A stretch of DNA of 64,000 bases from Streptomyces sp. AM 2-1-1 (GTDB taxonomy: Bacteria > Actinomycetota > Actinomycetes > Streptomycetales > Streptomycetaceae), in NCBI RefSeq assembly GCF_029167645.1, contig NZ_CP119148.1:17775-81774 (forward strand), given 5' to 3'. Below the pieces are notes generated by a model that saw only the letters and a program-made list of their open reading frames with translations, was not told where the DNA came from and made no database searches. Each line of letters opens with the position of its first letter. The stretch's first letter is position 1. Below are positions 43,759-52,167 of the stretch, one piece after another. Position numbers and translations under genes: made by a program.

Positions 43759-43956
43759 TCATGCCCGGTCGAAGAGGTCGGCGCTCCCGACCGGCGTCCG
43801 CTCGCTTGGGCCAGGTTGGCGGGGTACCTCGCGGCCCTGCTGGAGCCACAGCCGCTTGACGGTGTCGTAGATCGGCGAGTCGGACTCCATCCAGTACGCG
43901 CCGGACAGCTGCGCGAATCCGGCGGGTGCGGGCGGTGCCAGGGCGGTGGGCTCCAT
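43759..43956 (-). CDS. Small transposon-encoded protein (65 aa)
   Basis: Begins MEPTALAPPAPAGFAQL and contains YWMESDSPIYDTVKRLWL before a Pro/Arg tail. Directly upstream of the resolvase on the same strand, separated by 46 bases. Unknown; possibly a regulator or a remnant of a longer gene. Confidence 0.45.
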   Translation of the reverse strand: MEPTALAPPAPAGFAQLSGAYWMESDSPIYDTVKRLWLQQGREVPRQPGPSERTPVGSADLFDRA

Positions 43957-44080
43957 GTGCGGTCCAACGATCCGAACGCAGTCGGGGTCGCGGGACGTGA
44001 CCTGATCGTCATCACAAAACCAACGTTTTCTGAGGATCGGCCGCAAGTCACCGAAAGTGGCTCCGGAGCCTTCAATAACT

Positions 44081-44112
44081 CCCTCAAAAACCCCCGTCCC
44101 TCAAGAACACCC
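44081..44112. repeat. Candidate resolution-site repeats
   Basis: CCCTCAAAAACCC at 44081 and CCCTCAAGAACACCC at 44098 are near-direct repeats 17 bp apart in the gap between the divergent resolvase and transposase genes, where a res site is expected. Confidence 0.35.
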
Positions 44113-44210
44113 GGGCACCCTTAGATGAGGAAATCCGGGCCCCTCTGGCCGTATCTGGATCATGTCCGGCGTCCTCGCGCCACAGGTTCGGGCACAGTTC
44201 ACCCGGACGC

Positions 44211-45854
44211 GTGGAGGCGGGCGCATGTTCGGGCGCGATGGTTCTGGCACCACTGACACTTCGGTCCATGGGGAGGGTGTCGGCGGAGAAGCGCCGGGCG
44301 GCCGTCGACCGGCTGTCCAGGCTGCGCGAGGACGAGGCGCTCACGGCCGCGCACGTGCGCACGGTCGCGGACGGGCTTGAGGTGTCGGAGCGGACGGTGT
44401 GGCGCTGGCTCGCGCCACCGAAGCCGACCGCGCCCGCCGCCCGCCCGCGCTACGAGCTGAGCGAGACCGACCGGGCGGCGCTCGCCTTCTACCGGGGCAA
44501 CGTCGCCGCGGTCCTCCGAGCCCGCCGCGCGGTGACGGACGGGGACGGCACGACGGCCGGGGCGCCGGTGCCCGACTTCCTCGCCGAGGGCTGGGCGAGC
44601 GCGAAGCCGGTCGCGGAGCGCACCCTGTACCGGGCGTTCGCCGACGGCCTGCCCCCGGCGGAGCGGGCGGCGTGGAAGACCGGGGAGGCCGGACGCCGTG
44701 CGGGCTCGGTCTACCTGCGCCGCCCGGACGCGCTGCGCGGCCGGTGCTGGGAGATGGACCACAAGCAGCTCCCAATCCTGGTGCTGCCGCCGAAGGGCAA
44801 GGCCCTCGCGCCCTGGCTGACCACCGTGGTGGACGACGGCACCCGGGCCCTGCTCGGCTGGGCCATCGCCACCGCCCCGACCTCCGGCACGGTCCTCACC
44901 GCGATGCGCATGGCCCTCACCCACGAGCCGGACGTCTCGCCGTTCGGCGCGGTGCCCGAACTCGTCCGCATCGACCGGGGTCTGGAGTTCGCCGCCGGCG
45001 CGGTCAAGGAGGTCCTCGGCGGCCTGGCCGTGGTCATGCACCGCCTCCCGGCGTTCCAGCCGCACCGCAAGGGCAAGGTCGAGCGGCTGAACCTCACCAT
45101 CGAGCAGATGCTGATCTCCCAGCTCCCCGGCTTCACCGGCGGCCCGCGCGACGCCGGCGGGAAGCTGTACGGGCCGATCAAGGACTCCGTGGCCGCCCAG
45201 CATGCGGCTGAGAGCGCCGCCGAAGGTGACGGGCCGCTGCGCCTGGAGCGGTTCGTGAAGCGGTTCGCGGACTGGGCCCGCTGGTATAACACCGCCCACC
45301 GCCACCGGATGCTCGGCGGCCGCACCCCGCTCCAGGCGTGGGAGGACGACCCGGCCCCGCTGCGGCGGATCGGCGCCGACCAGCTGCGTCACCTCATGCT
45401 CGCCGGGGCGGAGCGGATCGTGCAGAAGGACGGCATCAACTTCCACGGCCTGGCCTACGTCGCCCCCGAGCTGTACGGGCGCGGCGGGCAGCGGGTCCAG
45501 ATCCGCTACCTGCCGCACGACGACCGCACCATCGAGGTCTACCTGGGGACCGAGCACCTGTGCACCGCCTACCCCACCGGGCAGCTCACCCCCGCACAGA
45601 CCGACGCGTTCCGCGAGCACGCCCGCGCCGAAGCCGAACGCCTCGGCCGGGAACGGCGCCGCGCCACCCGCCAGGCCCGCCGCACCCTCGCCCCCATGAC
45701 CGGCGACAGCGCGCCCGCGGAATCCCGGCTCGTGGCGGCCGCCGACGGCCGTACCCGCACCCAGCGCGACCGCGACGCCGCGCTGGCCGCCCGAGCCTCC
45801 ACCAGCCTGCTCGGACTGATAGACCCCACCGCCCCCGCCGACCCGGAGAGCTGA
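44211..45854 (+). CDS. DDE transposase of TniA/TnsB type
   Basis: 547 aa as drawn; GTG/ATG starts at 44211, 44238, 44268 and 44277 are all open, none with a clear ribosome site. N-terminal helix-turn-helix (VADGLEVSERTVWRWL). Integrase core with catalytic D in WEMDHKQLP, second D in VRIDRGLEF and E in HRKGKVERLN, the DDE spacing of the Mu/Tn7/Tn552 group. C-terminal Mu-like barrel (GGQRVQIRYLPHDDRTIEVY) and basic tail. It would bind the TCTGCCA end repeats and join them to target DNA. Confidence 0.9.
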   Translation: MEAGACSGAMVLAPLTLRSMGRVSAEKRRAAVDRLSRLREDEALTAAHVRTVADGLEVSERTVWRWLAPPKPTAPAARPRYELSETDRAALAFYRGNVAAVLRARRAVTDGDGTTAGAPVPDFLAEGWASAKPVAERTLYRAFADGLPPAERAAWKTGEAGRRAGSVYLRRPDALRGRCWEMDHKQLPILVLPPKGKALAPWLTTVVDDGTRALLGWAIATAPTSGTVLTAMRMALTHEPDVSPFGAVPELVRIDRGLEFAAGAVKEVLGGLAVVMHRLPAFQPHRKGKVERLNLTIEQMLISQLPGFTGGPRDAGGKLYGPIKDSVAAQHAAESAAEGDGPLRLERFVKRFADWARWYNTAHRHRMLGGRTPLQAWEDDPAPLRRIGADQLRHLMLAGAERIVQKDGINFHGLAYVAPELYGRGGQRVQIRYLPHDDRTIEVYLGTEHLCTAYPTGQLTPAQTDAFREHARAEAERLGRERRRATRQARRTLAPMTGDSAPAESRLVAAADGRTRTQRDRDAALAARASTSLLGLIDPTAPADPES

Positions 45855-46621
45855 TGCCGCGCCACTTCGTCGACCTGACCGGGGCGGCCGCCCTGCCCAC
45901 CGGCCACTTCCAGATGACCGCCCGGATCGTCCGCGACCTCGTCGCGCACGCGGCGACCGGCGTCGTCCACGGCCCGGCCGGCACCGGCAAGACCTTCGCC
46001 GTCGAAGCCGCCCTCGAAGCCCTCGACCAGCTCCCCGCCGTCGACCGGCCGCAGGTGTGCCTGCTGACCTTCCCCTCCCGCCCGACCATGCGCATGATCG
46101 CCGACCAACTGCTGCGCGAACTCACCGGCGCGGACACCCCCACCTCCCGCAACCGCTTCGACCTCACCACCAAACTGGTCGGCCTCCTCACCACCCCGAT
46201 GCGCCTGGTCGTCGTGGACGAGGCCCAGCGGCTGAACGGCGACTGCATCGAGCTGCTACGCCACCTCCACGACCACCCCAAGACCCGCTTCGCGCTGCTC
46301 TACGTCGGCGGCGACGGCTGCTGGGAAGTCCTGTCCAAGGAGCCGATGCTCCGCTCCCGCGTCTTTCGCCGGCTGCCCTTCTCCCCGCTCGCCCCGGCGA
46401 AGGTCCCGGCCCTGATGCGCCGCTACCACCCGATCTACGCCGATGCCCCCGACGAACTGCTGGTCGAGGTCGACAACTCCTACGGCCACGGCACCATGCG
46501 CGACTGGGCCGTCTTCACCCACACCGCCGCCGCCCTGTGCGCCGAGCAGAACCTGACCACCGTCGACGAGACCACGGTGCACAACGCCTACTCCCTTCTC
46601 GGCGGCGGCCTGCGTGACTGA
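45854..46621 (+). CDS. TniB/TnsC-type AAA ATPase
   Basis: 255 aa, ATG within the TGATG overlap of the transposase stop. Walker A VVHGPAGTGKTFAVEAAL, Walker B LVVVDEAQRLN, and a TniB-like lid region with SRVFRRLPFSPL. In related elements it picks target DNA and activates the transposase (family knowledge). The next gene starts inside its last codons. Confidence 0.9.
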   Translation: MPRHFVDLTGAAALPTGHFQMTARIVRDLVAHAATGVVHGPAGTGKTFAVEAALEALDQLPAVDRPQVCLLTFPSRPTMRMIADQLLRELTGADTPTSRNRFDLTTKLVGLLTTPMRLVVVDEAQRLNGDCIELLRHLHDHPKTRFALLYVGGDGCWEVLSKEPMLRSRVFRRLPFSPLAPAKVPALMRRYHPIYADAPDELLVEVDNSYGHGTMRDWAVFTHTAAALCAEQNLTTVDETTVHNAYSLLGGGLRD

Positions 46622-48140
46622 GACCCTGCACGCCGCCGAGCAGACGGAAGACCCCGCCGCCCAGCCCGTCGTCCCGCGCCGCACCGTCCGCGTCGTCATC
46701 GACGCCGGCGACGACCCCAACCTCAACCGGCGCCTGGCCGCGCTCGAAGCTCCAAGCCGCATCGTGGTCCGCCCCAACCCCGTACGCTCCACCACCGACC
46801 TGGTCTGGGACATCCTGGCCGCCGCGGGCAAGAACCCCGCCGCCGTCCACTCCCCGCGCCTGAGCGTCACCGACGCGTGGAAGGCCGTCGCCGCCTGGTT
46901 GAGCTCCGCCCACGTCACCGACATCATCGTGGAACGCGCCCACCGGCTCCTGCCCGGCGAGCCGCTCGACCTCGCCAAGCTCGCCGACCGCATAAACGCC
47001 GACCTGTGGCTGATCTGGTCCTCACCCGCCGACCCGACCCGGACCTGCAACTCGATCGAGAGCCTCGGCCGCTCCCGCCGCAACGGCGGCCGCATCCCGC
47101 CCAGCGGCCCGCACCGCCACGTCCGGGTGATCGGCATCAGCATCTTCCACGACCTGCTGCCGCTGCCCGCCCCGGCTGTCCGCCAGCCGCTCAACCCCGA
47201 CGAGCACGCCGACGTCGATGCCGACTGGCCGGCCCTGCCGACCGTCGACTTCCCCCTCTTCCTCGCCACCTGCCACCGCCGCCTCGCCGGAGACACCTTT
47301 GACCAGCTCAACATCACCTACCGCGCCGAAGCCAATCGCACCGACGAGTTCGTACGCCGCCACCGCCACGAGCTGACCCCCAACCGGACCACCGGAGAGT
47401 TCCAGCGGCAGCTGAACTCCTACCTACGCGATGAACGACTCGGCACCGCTGCCAGCCCACGCCTCGCCCTCATCCGCCTCCGCGCCATCCAGGCCGCCCT
47501 GCTCACCCGCGGCGTCCTGCTGCGCTGGCAACCGGCCGCCCTCGGCCCCGCCGCCCCCGACCGGCTCACCACCTGGCTCACGCCCGGTATCTGCCGTGCC
47601 CTGCGCGCCACCGTGTCCACCCACGCCGCCGCCGTCACCGTGCTCTCCCTGCACCTGACCGCCGCCCCCGACCGCTTCTCCCACCTGCTGTGCCGCAACG
47701 TCGACGAACACGGCCGGTACCTGTACCTGCCGACCTTCGCCGACCACGCCCTCTACCTCCGCGCCGACTGGGCCCACCAGCTCGACCGCCGCGAGGAGGA
47801 CGAGTGCCCCAGCTACGGGCACACCACCGGCAAAACCCTTCTCCCGCCGTACGCGGCCGACATCGTCGCCGCCCACCTCGCCCACCGCCGCGCGGACGGC
47901 GCCGGCACCCGCCGCCGCTTCTTCGCCGACCCCAAGGACCCCACCCTCGACGCCTCCAACCGGGCCCTGACCGAGATGGTCCTGCGTACCTGCCGCCGCA
48001 TCGGCGTCGATCCGATCTGGCTCCACCGCGGACACTGCGAAGTCGCACAGCTCGGCTCCGGCCCCGCCCCGCTCACCGACTGGATGTCCGTCCGCCGACT
48101 CGACGTGAAAATCCTTTCCGACCGGGGAGCGGCCCTGTGA
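46614..48140 (+). CDS. Third transposition-operon protein, unrecognised (508 aa)
   Basis: GTG overlaps the TniB stop by 8 bases. About residues 45-160 keep an AAA-like alternation (RIVVRPNPVRSTTDLVWDIL; DIIVERAHRLL; ADLWLIWSSPADP) but lack a P-loop, so it may be a degenerate partner of TniB. About 220-508 is helical with SPRLALIRLRAIQAALLTRG and a terminal block RVLRTCRRIGVDPIWLHRGH-like segment. It shows no TniQ zinc motif. By position it is likely a target-selection or accessory factor, which would be new for this transposon group. Confidence 0.65.
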   Translation: MTETLHAAEQTEDPAAQPVVPRRTVRVVIDAGDDPNLNRRLAALEAPSRIVVRPNPVRSTTDLVWDILAAAGKNPAAVHSPRLSVTDAWKAVAAWLSSAHVTDIIVERAHRLLPGEPLDLAKLADRINADLWLIWSSPADPTRTCNSIESLGRSRRNGGRIPPSGPHRHVRVIGISIFHDLLPLPAPAVRQPLNPDEHADVDADWPALPTVDFPLFLATCHRRLAGDTFDQLNITYRAEANRTDEFVRRHRHELTPNRTTGEFQRQLNSYLRDERLGTAASPRLALIRLRAIQAALLTRGVLLRWQPAALGPAAPDRLTTWLTPGICRALRATVSTHAAAVTVLSLHLTAAPDRFSHLLCRNVDEHGRYLYLPTFADHALYLRADWAHQLDRREEDECPSYGHTTGKTLLPPYAADIVAAHLAHRRADGAGTRRRFFADPKDPTLDASNRALTEMVLRTCRRIGVDPIWLHRGHCEVAQLGSGPAPLTDWMSVRRLDVKILSDRGAAL

Positions 48141-48940
48141 CCGGCCCGTACAAGCCTCCGCGCCACAAGCCCCGCAGATGGGGCGAGGAACTACGGCGCC
48201 GCCAGCACAACGCGGGCATGTCCGCCTGGGAGCTCGCCGACCTCCTCGGTGTCCACGAACACGACATCTCCCTGGACCACCTGCCCAACCAGCCGCTGCA
48301 CGTCGTCCTCGAACTCGCCCACCGCCTGGACCTCCACCCCGCCGACCTCACCCCGTACGCCGCCGACGTCTACCGGCGCCCCCTCTTCCTCTCCACCCAG
48401 CAGCCGCCCGAGCCGACCCCTGGCACCGACACGGACGCCGTCGCTCTGCTCAACGCGCTCGCCCACGCCGGCCGCCCCCTCACCGCCGACTTCCTCGCCG
48501 AGTCCCTCAGCTGGGACCTCGACCGCGTCAGCGACGCCATCGAACGCGCCTGGGCCTACCCCCACCTCGCCGGGCCGTACGCCCTGCGGCGCGCGGCCCC
48601 TGCCCACTTCACCCTCAGCCCGCGCCTGGACGTCCTCACCGACCGGCAGATGAACTGGGTCCACCCCGCCAACCACACCGAACCGTGGCGCCACCCGATG
48701 GACTCGCATTACCGGCCGCTCCAGCGCGACGTGCTCAGCAGTCAGGACGCGGCCGTGCTGTTCCAGGCGTCCTACGAGGGCTCCGTCTCCACCGATCCCG
48801 AGGAGCCGACCGCGGCCACCGTCGCGGGCCTGCTCGACGCCGGACTCCTGGTCCGCGCAGACGACGGCACCGCCGTCCTGGCCGACGACGTCCGGTACAG
48901 CCTCCGCCTCACCGACGCCGACGACGTCAGCACCTACTGA
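48137..48940 (+). CDS. Fourth transposition-operon protein with N-terminal HTH (267 aa)
   Basis: GTG overlaps the previous TGA. Residues 15-60 are an XRE-like helix-turn-helix (RWGEELRRRQHNAGMSAWEL; LADLLGVHEHDISLDHLPNQ) followed by a second winged-helix-like part (FLAESLSWDLDRVSDAIERA; YALRRAAPAHFTLSPRLDV). Its stop codon lies in the right-end repeats of the inner transposon. Probably DNA-binding, perhaps for target choice or immunity; family unknown. Confidence 0.65.
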   Translation: MTGPYKPPRHKPRRWGEELRRRQHNAGMSAWELADLLGVHEHDISLDHLPNQPLHVVLELAHRLDLHPADLTPYAADVYRRPLFLSTQQPPEPTPGTDTDAVALLNALAHAGRPLTADFLAESLSWDLDRVSDAIERAWAYPHLAGPYALRRAAPAHFTLSPRLDVLTDRQMNWVHPANHTEPWRHPMDSHYRPLQRDVLSSQDAAVLFQASYEGSVSTDPEEPTAATVAGLLDAGLLVRADDGTAVLADDVRYSLRLTDADDVSTY

Positions 48941-48982
48941 CACGCCTCATGGCAGAACCACTGACATCCAGTGGCAGACTCC

Positions 48983-49007
48983 GCTGACGTTCCGATGGCA
49001 GACGACA
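48983..49007 (-). repeat. Right inverted repeat of inner transposon
   Basis: Read inward on the minus strand: TGTCGTCTGCCA-TCG-GAACGTCAGC; followed outward by CTTCC. Two more TCTGCCA/GTCAG sub-repeats extend inward to about 48935. Confidence 0.85.
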
Positions 49008-49131
49008 CTTCCGTGCATCCACCCCAGGCGCCTACCGAAGACTCCGGAACGACGATCAAGGGGCCGCCCATCGACCGAACCCACACCAGCCCAGTGCGGT
49101 CACAGCGATCAGTGTCATGAGAAGCATCCAT
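49008..49131 (-). pseudogene. Imm21-like gene, N-terminal part
   Basis: From ATG 49131 the frame reads MDASHDTDRCDRTG, then LVWVRSMGGPLIVVPESSVG and AWGGCTE, the start of an Imm21-type protein, and then runs into the transposon end. The missing C-terminal part is at 36248-36711, in frame after one copy of GGAAG. Start codon inferred; GTG at the LVWV position is another option. Confidence 0.7.
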
Positions 49132-49191
49132 GCGCGCAGTCTGCCGCCCTCCACTGACACCACTCGGCGGCCAGAGCCTGGCCGACCTCCC

Positions 49192-49240
49192 ACCGCTCAA
49201 GCTTCGGTGACAATCGCTCAAAGTTCGATGACACAGGACA
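49192..49240 (-). repeat. Right inverted repeat of outer element
   Basis: Inverse of 36187-36235 with 2 mismatches; followed by target duplication ATGAA (49241-49245). Confidence 0.85.
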
Positions 49241-49290
49241 ATGAACAGCCATTGCGCCGCTTACCCGCCTGCGTGTTGCACTCCCACCGT

Positions 49291-49343
49291 TGCGCGATTC
49301 ATGCGCGATCAGGAGAGCGATTCAACGCGCGATCGGGTATGCT
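49291..49343 (+). promoter_or_regulatory. Tandem GCGCGAT repeats and -10-like TATGCT before tap
   Basis: GCGATTCA-GCGCGATC occurs twice in tandem (from about 49295 and 49318, ~22-bp step), followed by TATGCT at 49338-49343 and the ribosome site GGAGGTGACC at 49351. The arrangement suggests an autoregulated promoter for tap-tpg; Tap has a helix-turn-helix. The outer transposon ends only 50 bp upstream. Confidence 0.5.
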
Positions 49344-49363
49344 GTCTATTGGAGGTGACCTCT

Positions 49364-51586
49364 GTGTCCACTGAGAACGAGCTGTTCAGTGCCGTCGATG
49401 CGCTGCTGGAGCAAGTCGCGCAGGACGATCTGCCGGACCCTGCGGAGCGCAGGCGTCTGCGGGAGGCGGCGGGCCTGAGTCAGGCGCAGATCGCCACAGC
49501 GCTGAACGCCCGCCGCGAGGCCGTGGGGAACTGGGAGACCGGCAGGACGGAGCCGCGGCCGCCGAAGCGCGCCGCGTACGCCCGGCTGCTGGAGCGCCTC
49601 ACCGCCCGCTTCCCCGCACCGGCCGCCGACGCGCCCGCCGCGCCCCCGGCGCCGGTGGTCCCGGAGGCGTTCACCGGCCCTGCGCCCGTCCCTGCCCCGG
49701 CGCCCGAAGCGCCGGCGTCCCCGGCGCCGGCCCCGGTTGCTGCCGTACGACCGGCGCCCGCCGCGAAGGCCGCTGTGTCGTCGCGGCGCCCGGGTGCGAA
49801 GAAGGCGGTGGCGAAGAAGACCACGGCGGCCGCGACCGCCGACGTCGACCCGCGCTTCGAGAACGGGCCGCTCGCGGTTGTTGACGCCGACCCGGACGGG
49901 CAGGTGTCGGCGTACTGCGTCGGCGGCCTGGTCCTGGATGTGCCCGCCAAGACGATCCCCGCGCTGGTCGACTGGACGCTGACCGAGGCCCGTCTCGGGC
50001 AGGCCCGGCTCCACCGCAACGGCCGCGACGCCGACCCGATCCTCGTCCTCACCGCGGCCGCGCTGGCGCGCTACGGTCTGCCGGTCGCCCTGTCGGAGGA
50101 GGAGCGGCACGCGGGCCGGCTCCCGTCGGGCCACAAGGTGGTCAAGCAGATCACCAAGGCCGGGCTCCAGATGAGCCAGCGTGGCTTCGGCCCGTGGGCC
50201 CGCATCTACCGCGACCCCGAAGGCTCGAGGCGCCGCTGCGTCCAGCTGTGCATCCTGCCCTGGAACGCTCTGGACGCCCGCGAGTGGGACAAGAAGGACG
50301 ACCCGCAGCTGCCGACGATGCACCCGGCCGAACTCGTCCAGTACCTCGGCCTGTACGCGGCCCGGGTGATCACGCCGCGCGGCAGCACCGCGACGACGGG
50401 CCTGGAGCTGATGACCGCGCTGCGCCCGCCGACCCGCGCGGAGAAGAACGAGGCGACCGGCGCGTTCGAGCGGGCGTTCAACGACGACGCGATCACCGCC
50501 AAGTACGACGTCGTGCCGTGCGAGGTGCCTGACGAACACCCGATCCTGAAGGACGCGGGGTTCGCCCGCCACCACATCCGTACTCCGGCCGAGATGCTGA
50601 TGGAGGAACCGTACGACTGGTGCCGGCCGCTGACCGACGAGGAGTACAACCAGCGGTACCTGGTCTGCGTCGACATCAACATGTCGTTCGCCGCGGCCGC
50701 GAACAGCCTCACGGTCGGGCTGAACGGGCCGACCCACCTGGAGAACAACCCGACGTTCGACCCGGCGCTCCCCGGCTCGTGGCTCGTCGACCTCAGCCAC
50801 GTCGACCTGTCCCGCGCCCGGGTCAACGGCCACACCGTCGACGGCTCCCGGCTGCCAAGCCCGTTCACACCGCAGGGCACCCGCCCCGAGGGCCCGGCCT
50901 GGTACGCCACGCCCACCGTGCAGTACGCCACGGAGCTCGGCTTCGACGTCGCACCGATCGAGGCGTACGTCCGCACCCAGACCGGCCGCTACCTCGACGC
51001 CTGGTACAAGCGGCTGCGCGACGCCTACGTCGACACGATGGCCGACATGGGCGTCACCACCGACCTCCAGGGCCAGGAGTTCCTCGAGGCGATGGCGCGG
51101 CGCAAGCAAGTCGACCCGACGATGGCGCTGCTGGAGACCGCGATCAAGGCGACCGCGAAGGGTGCGATCGGCAAGCTGCGCCAGCGCTCCCGGGGCCAGG
51201 TGCCGTACTACGAGCCCTACCCGGCGCTGGACCGGTGGACATGGCGCCCCGACATCCGGGCCGCCGTGCTCGCCGCTCAGCGGGTGGGCCTGCACCGCAA
51301 GCTGATGAAGACGGCGGCCGCCGCCGACCTGTACCCGGTCGCGATCGGCACCGACGCGATCGTCTACCCCTCGTCCGGGCCCTCGCCGCTGGACGTCCTG
51401 CCGCAGACGCCCGAGGGCAAGCCGGCGCCGGGCACGTTCCGGCTCGGGGTCTCGCCCGGGATGGTCAAGCACCAGGGGACGCAGACCGTGCTGTGGGCGG
51501 AAACCCAGTTCGAGGAGCGCGGCGGCGTCTTCAACCTCGCCAACCTCATCAAGACGGCCGACCCGACAGCCGGAGAAGGGGAGTAG
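49364..51586 (+). CDS. tap: Tap, telomere-associated protein
   Basis: 740 aa, GTG 49364. N-terminal XRE-type HTH (RRLREAAGLSQAQIATALNA; EAVGNWETGRTEPRPPKRAA), an Ala/Pro/Lys linker at about 85-160, then the large conserved Tap body with DVDPRFENGPLAVVDADPD, GLVLDVPAKTIPALVDWTL, and VCVDINMSFAAAANS in a polymerase-like context. Tap binds the 3' overhang of Streptomyces telomeres and recruits Tpg to prime end patching (family knowledge). Located 7 bases before tpg, the classic order. Confidence 0.95.
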   Translation: MSTENELFSAVDALLEQVAQDDLPDPAERRRLREAAGLSQAQIATALNARREAVGNWETGRTEPRPPKRAAYARLLERLTARFPAPAADAPAAPPAPVVPEAFTGPAPVPAPAPEAPASPAPAPVAAVRPAPAAKAAVSSRRPGAKKAVAKKTTAAATADVDPRFENGPLAVVDADPDGQVSAYCVGGLVLDVPAKTIPALVDWTLTEARLGQARLHRNGRDADPILVLTAAALARYGLPVALSEEERHAGRLPSGHKVVKQITKAGLQMSQRGFGPWARIYRDPEGSRRRCVQLCILPWNALDAREWDKKDDPQLPTMHPAELVQYLGLYAARVITPRGSTATTGLELMTALRPPTRAEKNEATGAFERAFNDDAITAKYDVVPCEVPDEHPILKDAGFARHHIRTPAEMLMEEPYDWCRPLTDEEYNQRYLVCVDINMSFAAAANSLTVGLNGPTHLENNPTFDPALPGSWLVDLSHVDLSRARVNGHTVDGSRLPSPFTPQGTRPEGPAWYATPTVQYATELGFDVAPIEAYVRTQTGRYLDAWYKRLRDAYVDTMADMGVTTDLQGQEFLEAMARRKQVDPTMALLETAIKATAKGAIGKLRQRSRGQVPYYEPYPALDRWTWRPDIRAAVLAAQRVGLHRKLMKTAAAADLYPVAIGTDAIVYPSSGPSPLDVLPQTPEGKPAPGTFRLGVSPGMVKHQGTQTVLWAETQFEERGGVFNLANLIKTADPTAGEGE

Positions 51587-51592
51587 CAGGTC

Positions 51593-52150
51593 ATGGTCGA
51601 TTCGCTCGGGGACAGCCTGGACCGCGCGCTGGAGGGGGCGTTCACCCGCCGCATCCCGCAGAGCGCCCAGGCGCAGATGAGGTACCTCGTCAAGCAGCTC
51701 AAGGGCACCAAGGCCGCCGCCCAGGCGCTCGGGATCTCCCAGCGCACCGTGGAGCGGTACGTGACGGGCAAGCTCAAGCGGCCCCGCCAGGACCTCCGCG
51801 GCCGCCTGGAGCGCGAGGTGAAGAAGCGGTGGCAGCCGCAGATCCGCGCGAAGGCCAGGAAGAAGGCAGCGTCCACGGGCGGGCTGGTCGTCTCCACCCG
51901 CGCCCGCTTCGGCTTCGAAGCGGCCGGCGGCACGACCGACGACGCCCGGATCCGCGACATCACCCAGGCCCTGCCGCCTGAGTACGCCGACCAGCTGTTC
52001 AGTGCGCGGGAGCAGGGCAAGACCGAGGACCAGCTCCGGCAGATCGCCGCCGACGGTCTGGCCCGGATGTACTTCCGGGCGAACAACTCCCGGGCGCACG
52101 GTCTGGGCGTGGAGTTCACCGACGTGGAGCGGCTCAACATCGAGCTGTAG
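51593..52150 (+). CDS. tpg: Tpg, telomere terminal protein
   Basis: 185 aa, the normal length. Starts MVDSLGDSLDRALEGAFTRR, then AQMRYLVKQLKGTKAAAQAL, the HTH GISQRTVERYVTGKLKRP and WQPQIRAKARKKAAS, ending VEFTDVERLNIEL. This is the archetypal terminal protein that becomes covalently attached to the 5' ends and primes DNA synthesis with Tap and polymerase (family knowledge). A terminator hairpin follows at 52168. Confidence 0.95.
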   Translation: MVDSLGDSLDRALEGAFTRRIPQSAQAQMRYLVKQLKGTKAAAQALGISQRTVERYVTGKLKRPRQDLRGRLEREVKKRWQPQIRAKARKKAASTGGLVVSTRARFGFEAAGGTTDDARIRDITQALPPEYADQLFSAREQGKTEDQLRQIAADGLARMYFRANNSRAHGLGVEFTDVERLNIEL

Positions 52151-52167
52151 CCAGGCGGGCAAAGCGG

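Larger units (their letters stand above)
36717..49007. mobile_element. Inner 12.3-kb Tn5053/Tn7-like transposon
   Basis: Ends are inverted repeats starting TGTCGTCTGCCA and continuing GAACGTCAGC (22 of 25 matching), flanked by the 5-bp duplication CTTCC at 36712-36716 and 49008-49012. The right end carries three TCTGCCA...GTCAG sub-repeats within 75 bp, like TnsB/TniA binding sites. It encodes a DDE transposase, a TniB-type ATPase, two further proteins in the same overlapping operon, and a divergent serine resolvase. Cargo: alkylsulfatase, IS110 scrap, secreted DUF11 and beta-propeller proteins, a cysteine-less thioredoxin and a frameshifted secreted protein. Confidence 0.9.
36187..49240. mobile_element. 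Outer transposon-like element (758 bp without its insert)
   Basis: Bounded by 49-bp inverted repeats (2 mismatches) that start TGTCCTGTGTCA and contain two TnsB/TniA-like sub-repeats (TTGTCAC/TGTCA...CGAA...TGAGCG). The 5-bp ATGAA flanks both sides (36182-36186 and 49241-49245), the target-duplication length of Tn7/Tn5053/Tn402-type elements. Removing the inner element leaves 758 bp that encode only an Imm21-like protein, so it is non-autonomous and MITE-like. It sits 124 bp upstream of tap. Confidence 0.85.

Noticed and set aside
46614..48140. Reading this gene as an ordinary TniQ
   Set aside because: None of the TniQ N-terminal zinc-site cysteines or H/R-x-CP-x-C patterns are present.
49301..49346. 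Possible sigma-70-type promoter with perfect spacing for tap
   Set aside because: TATGCT fits a -10, but no acceptable -35 lies 16-18 bp upstream, so only the repeats and -10 are reported.
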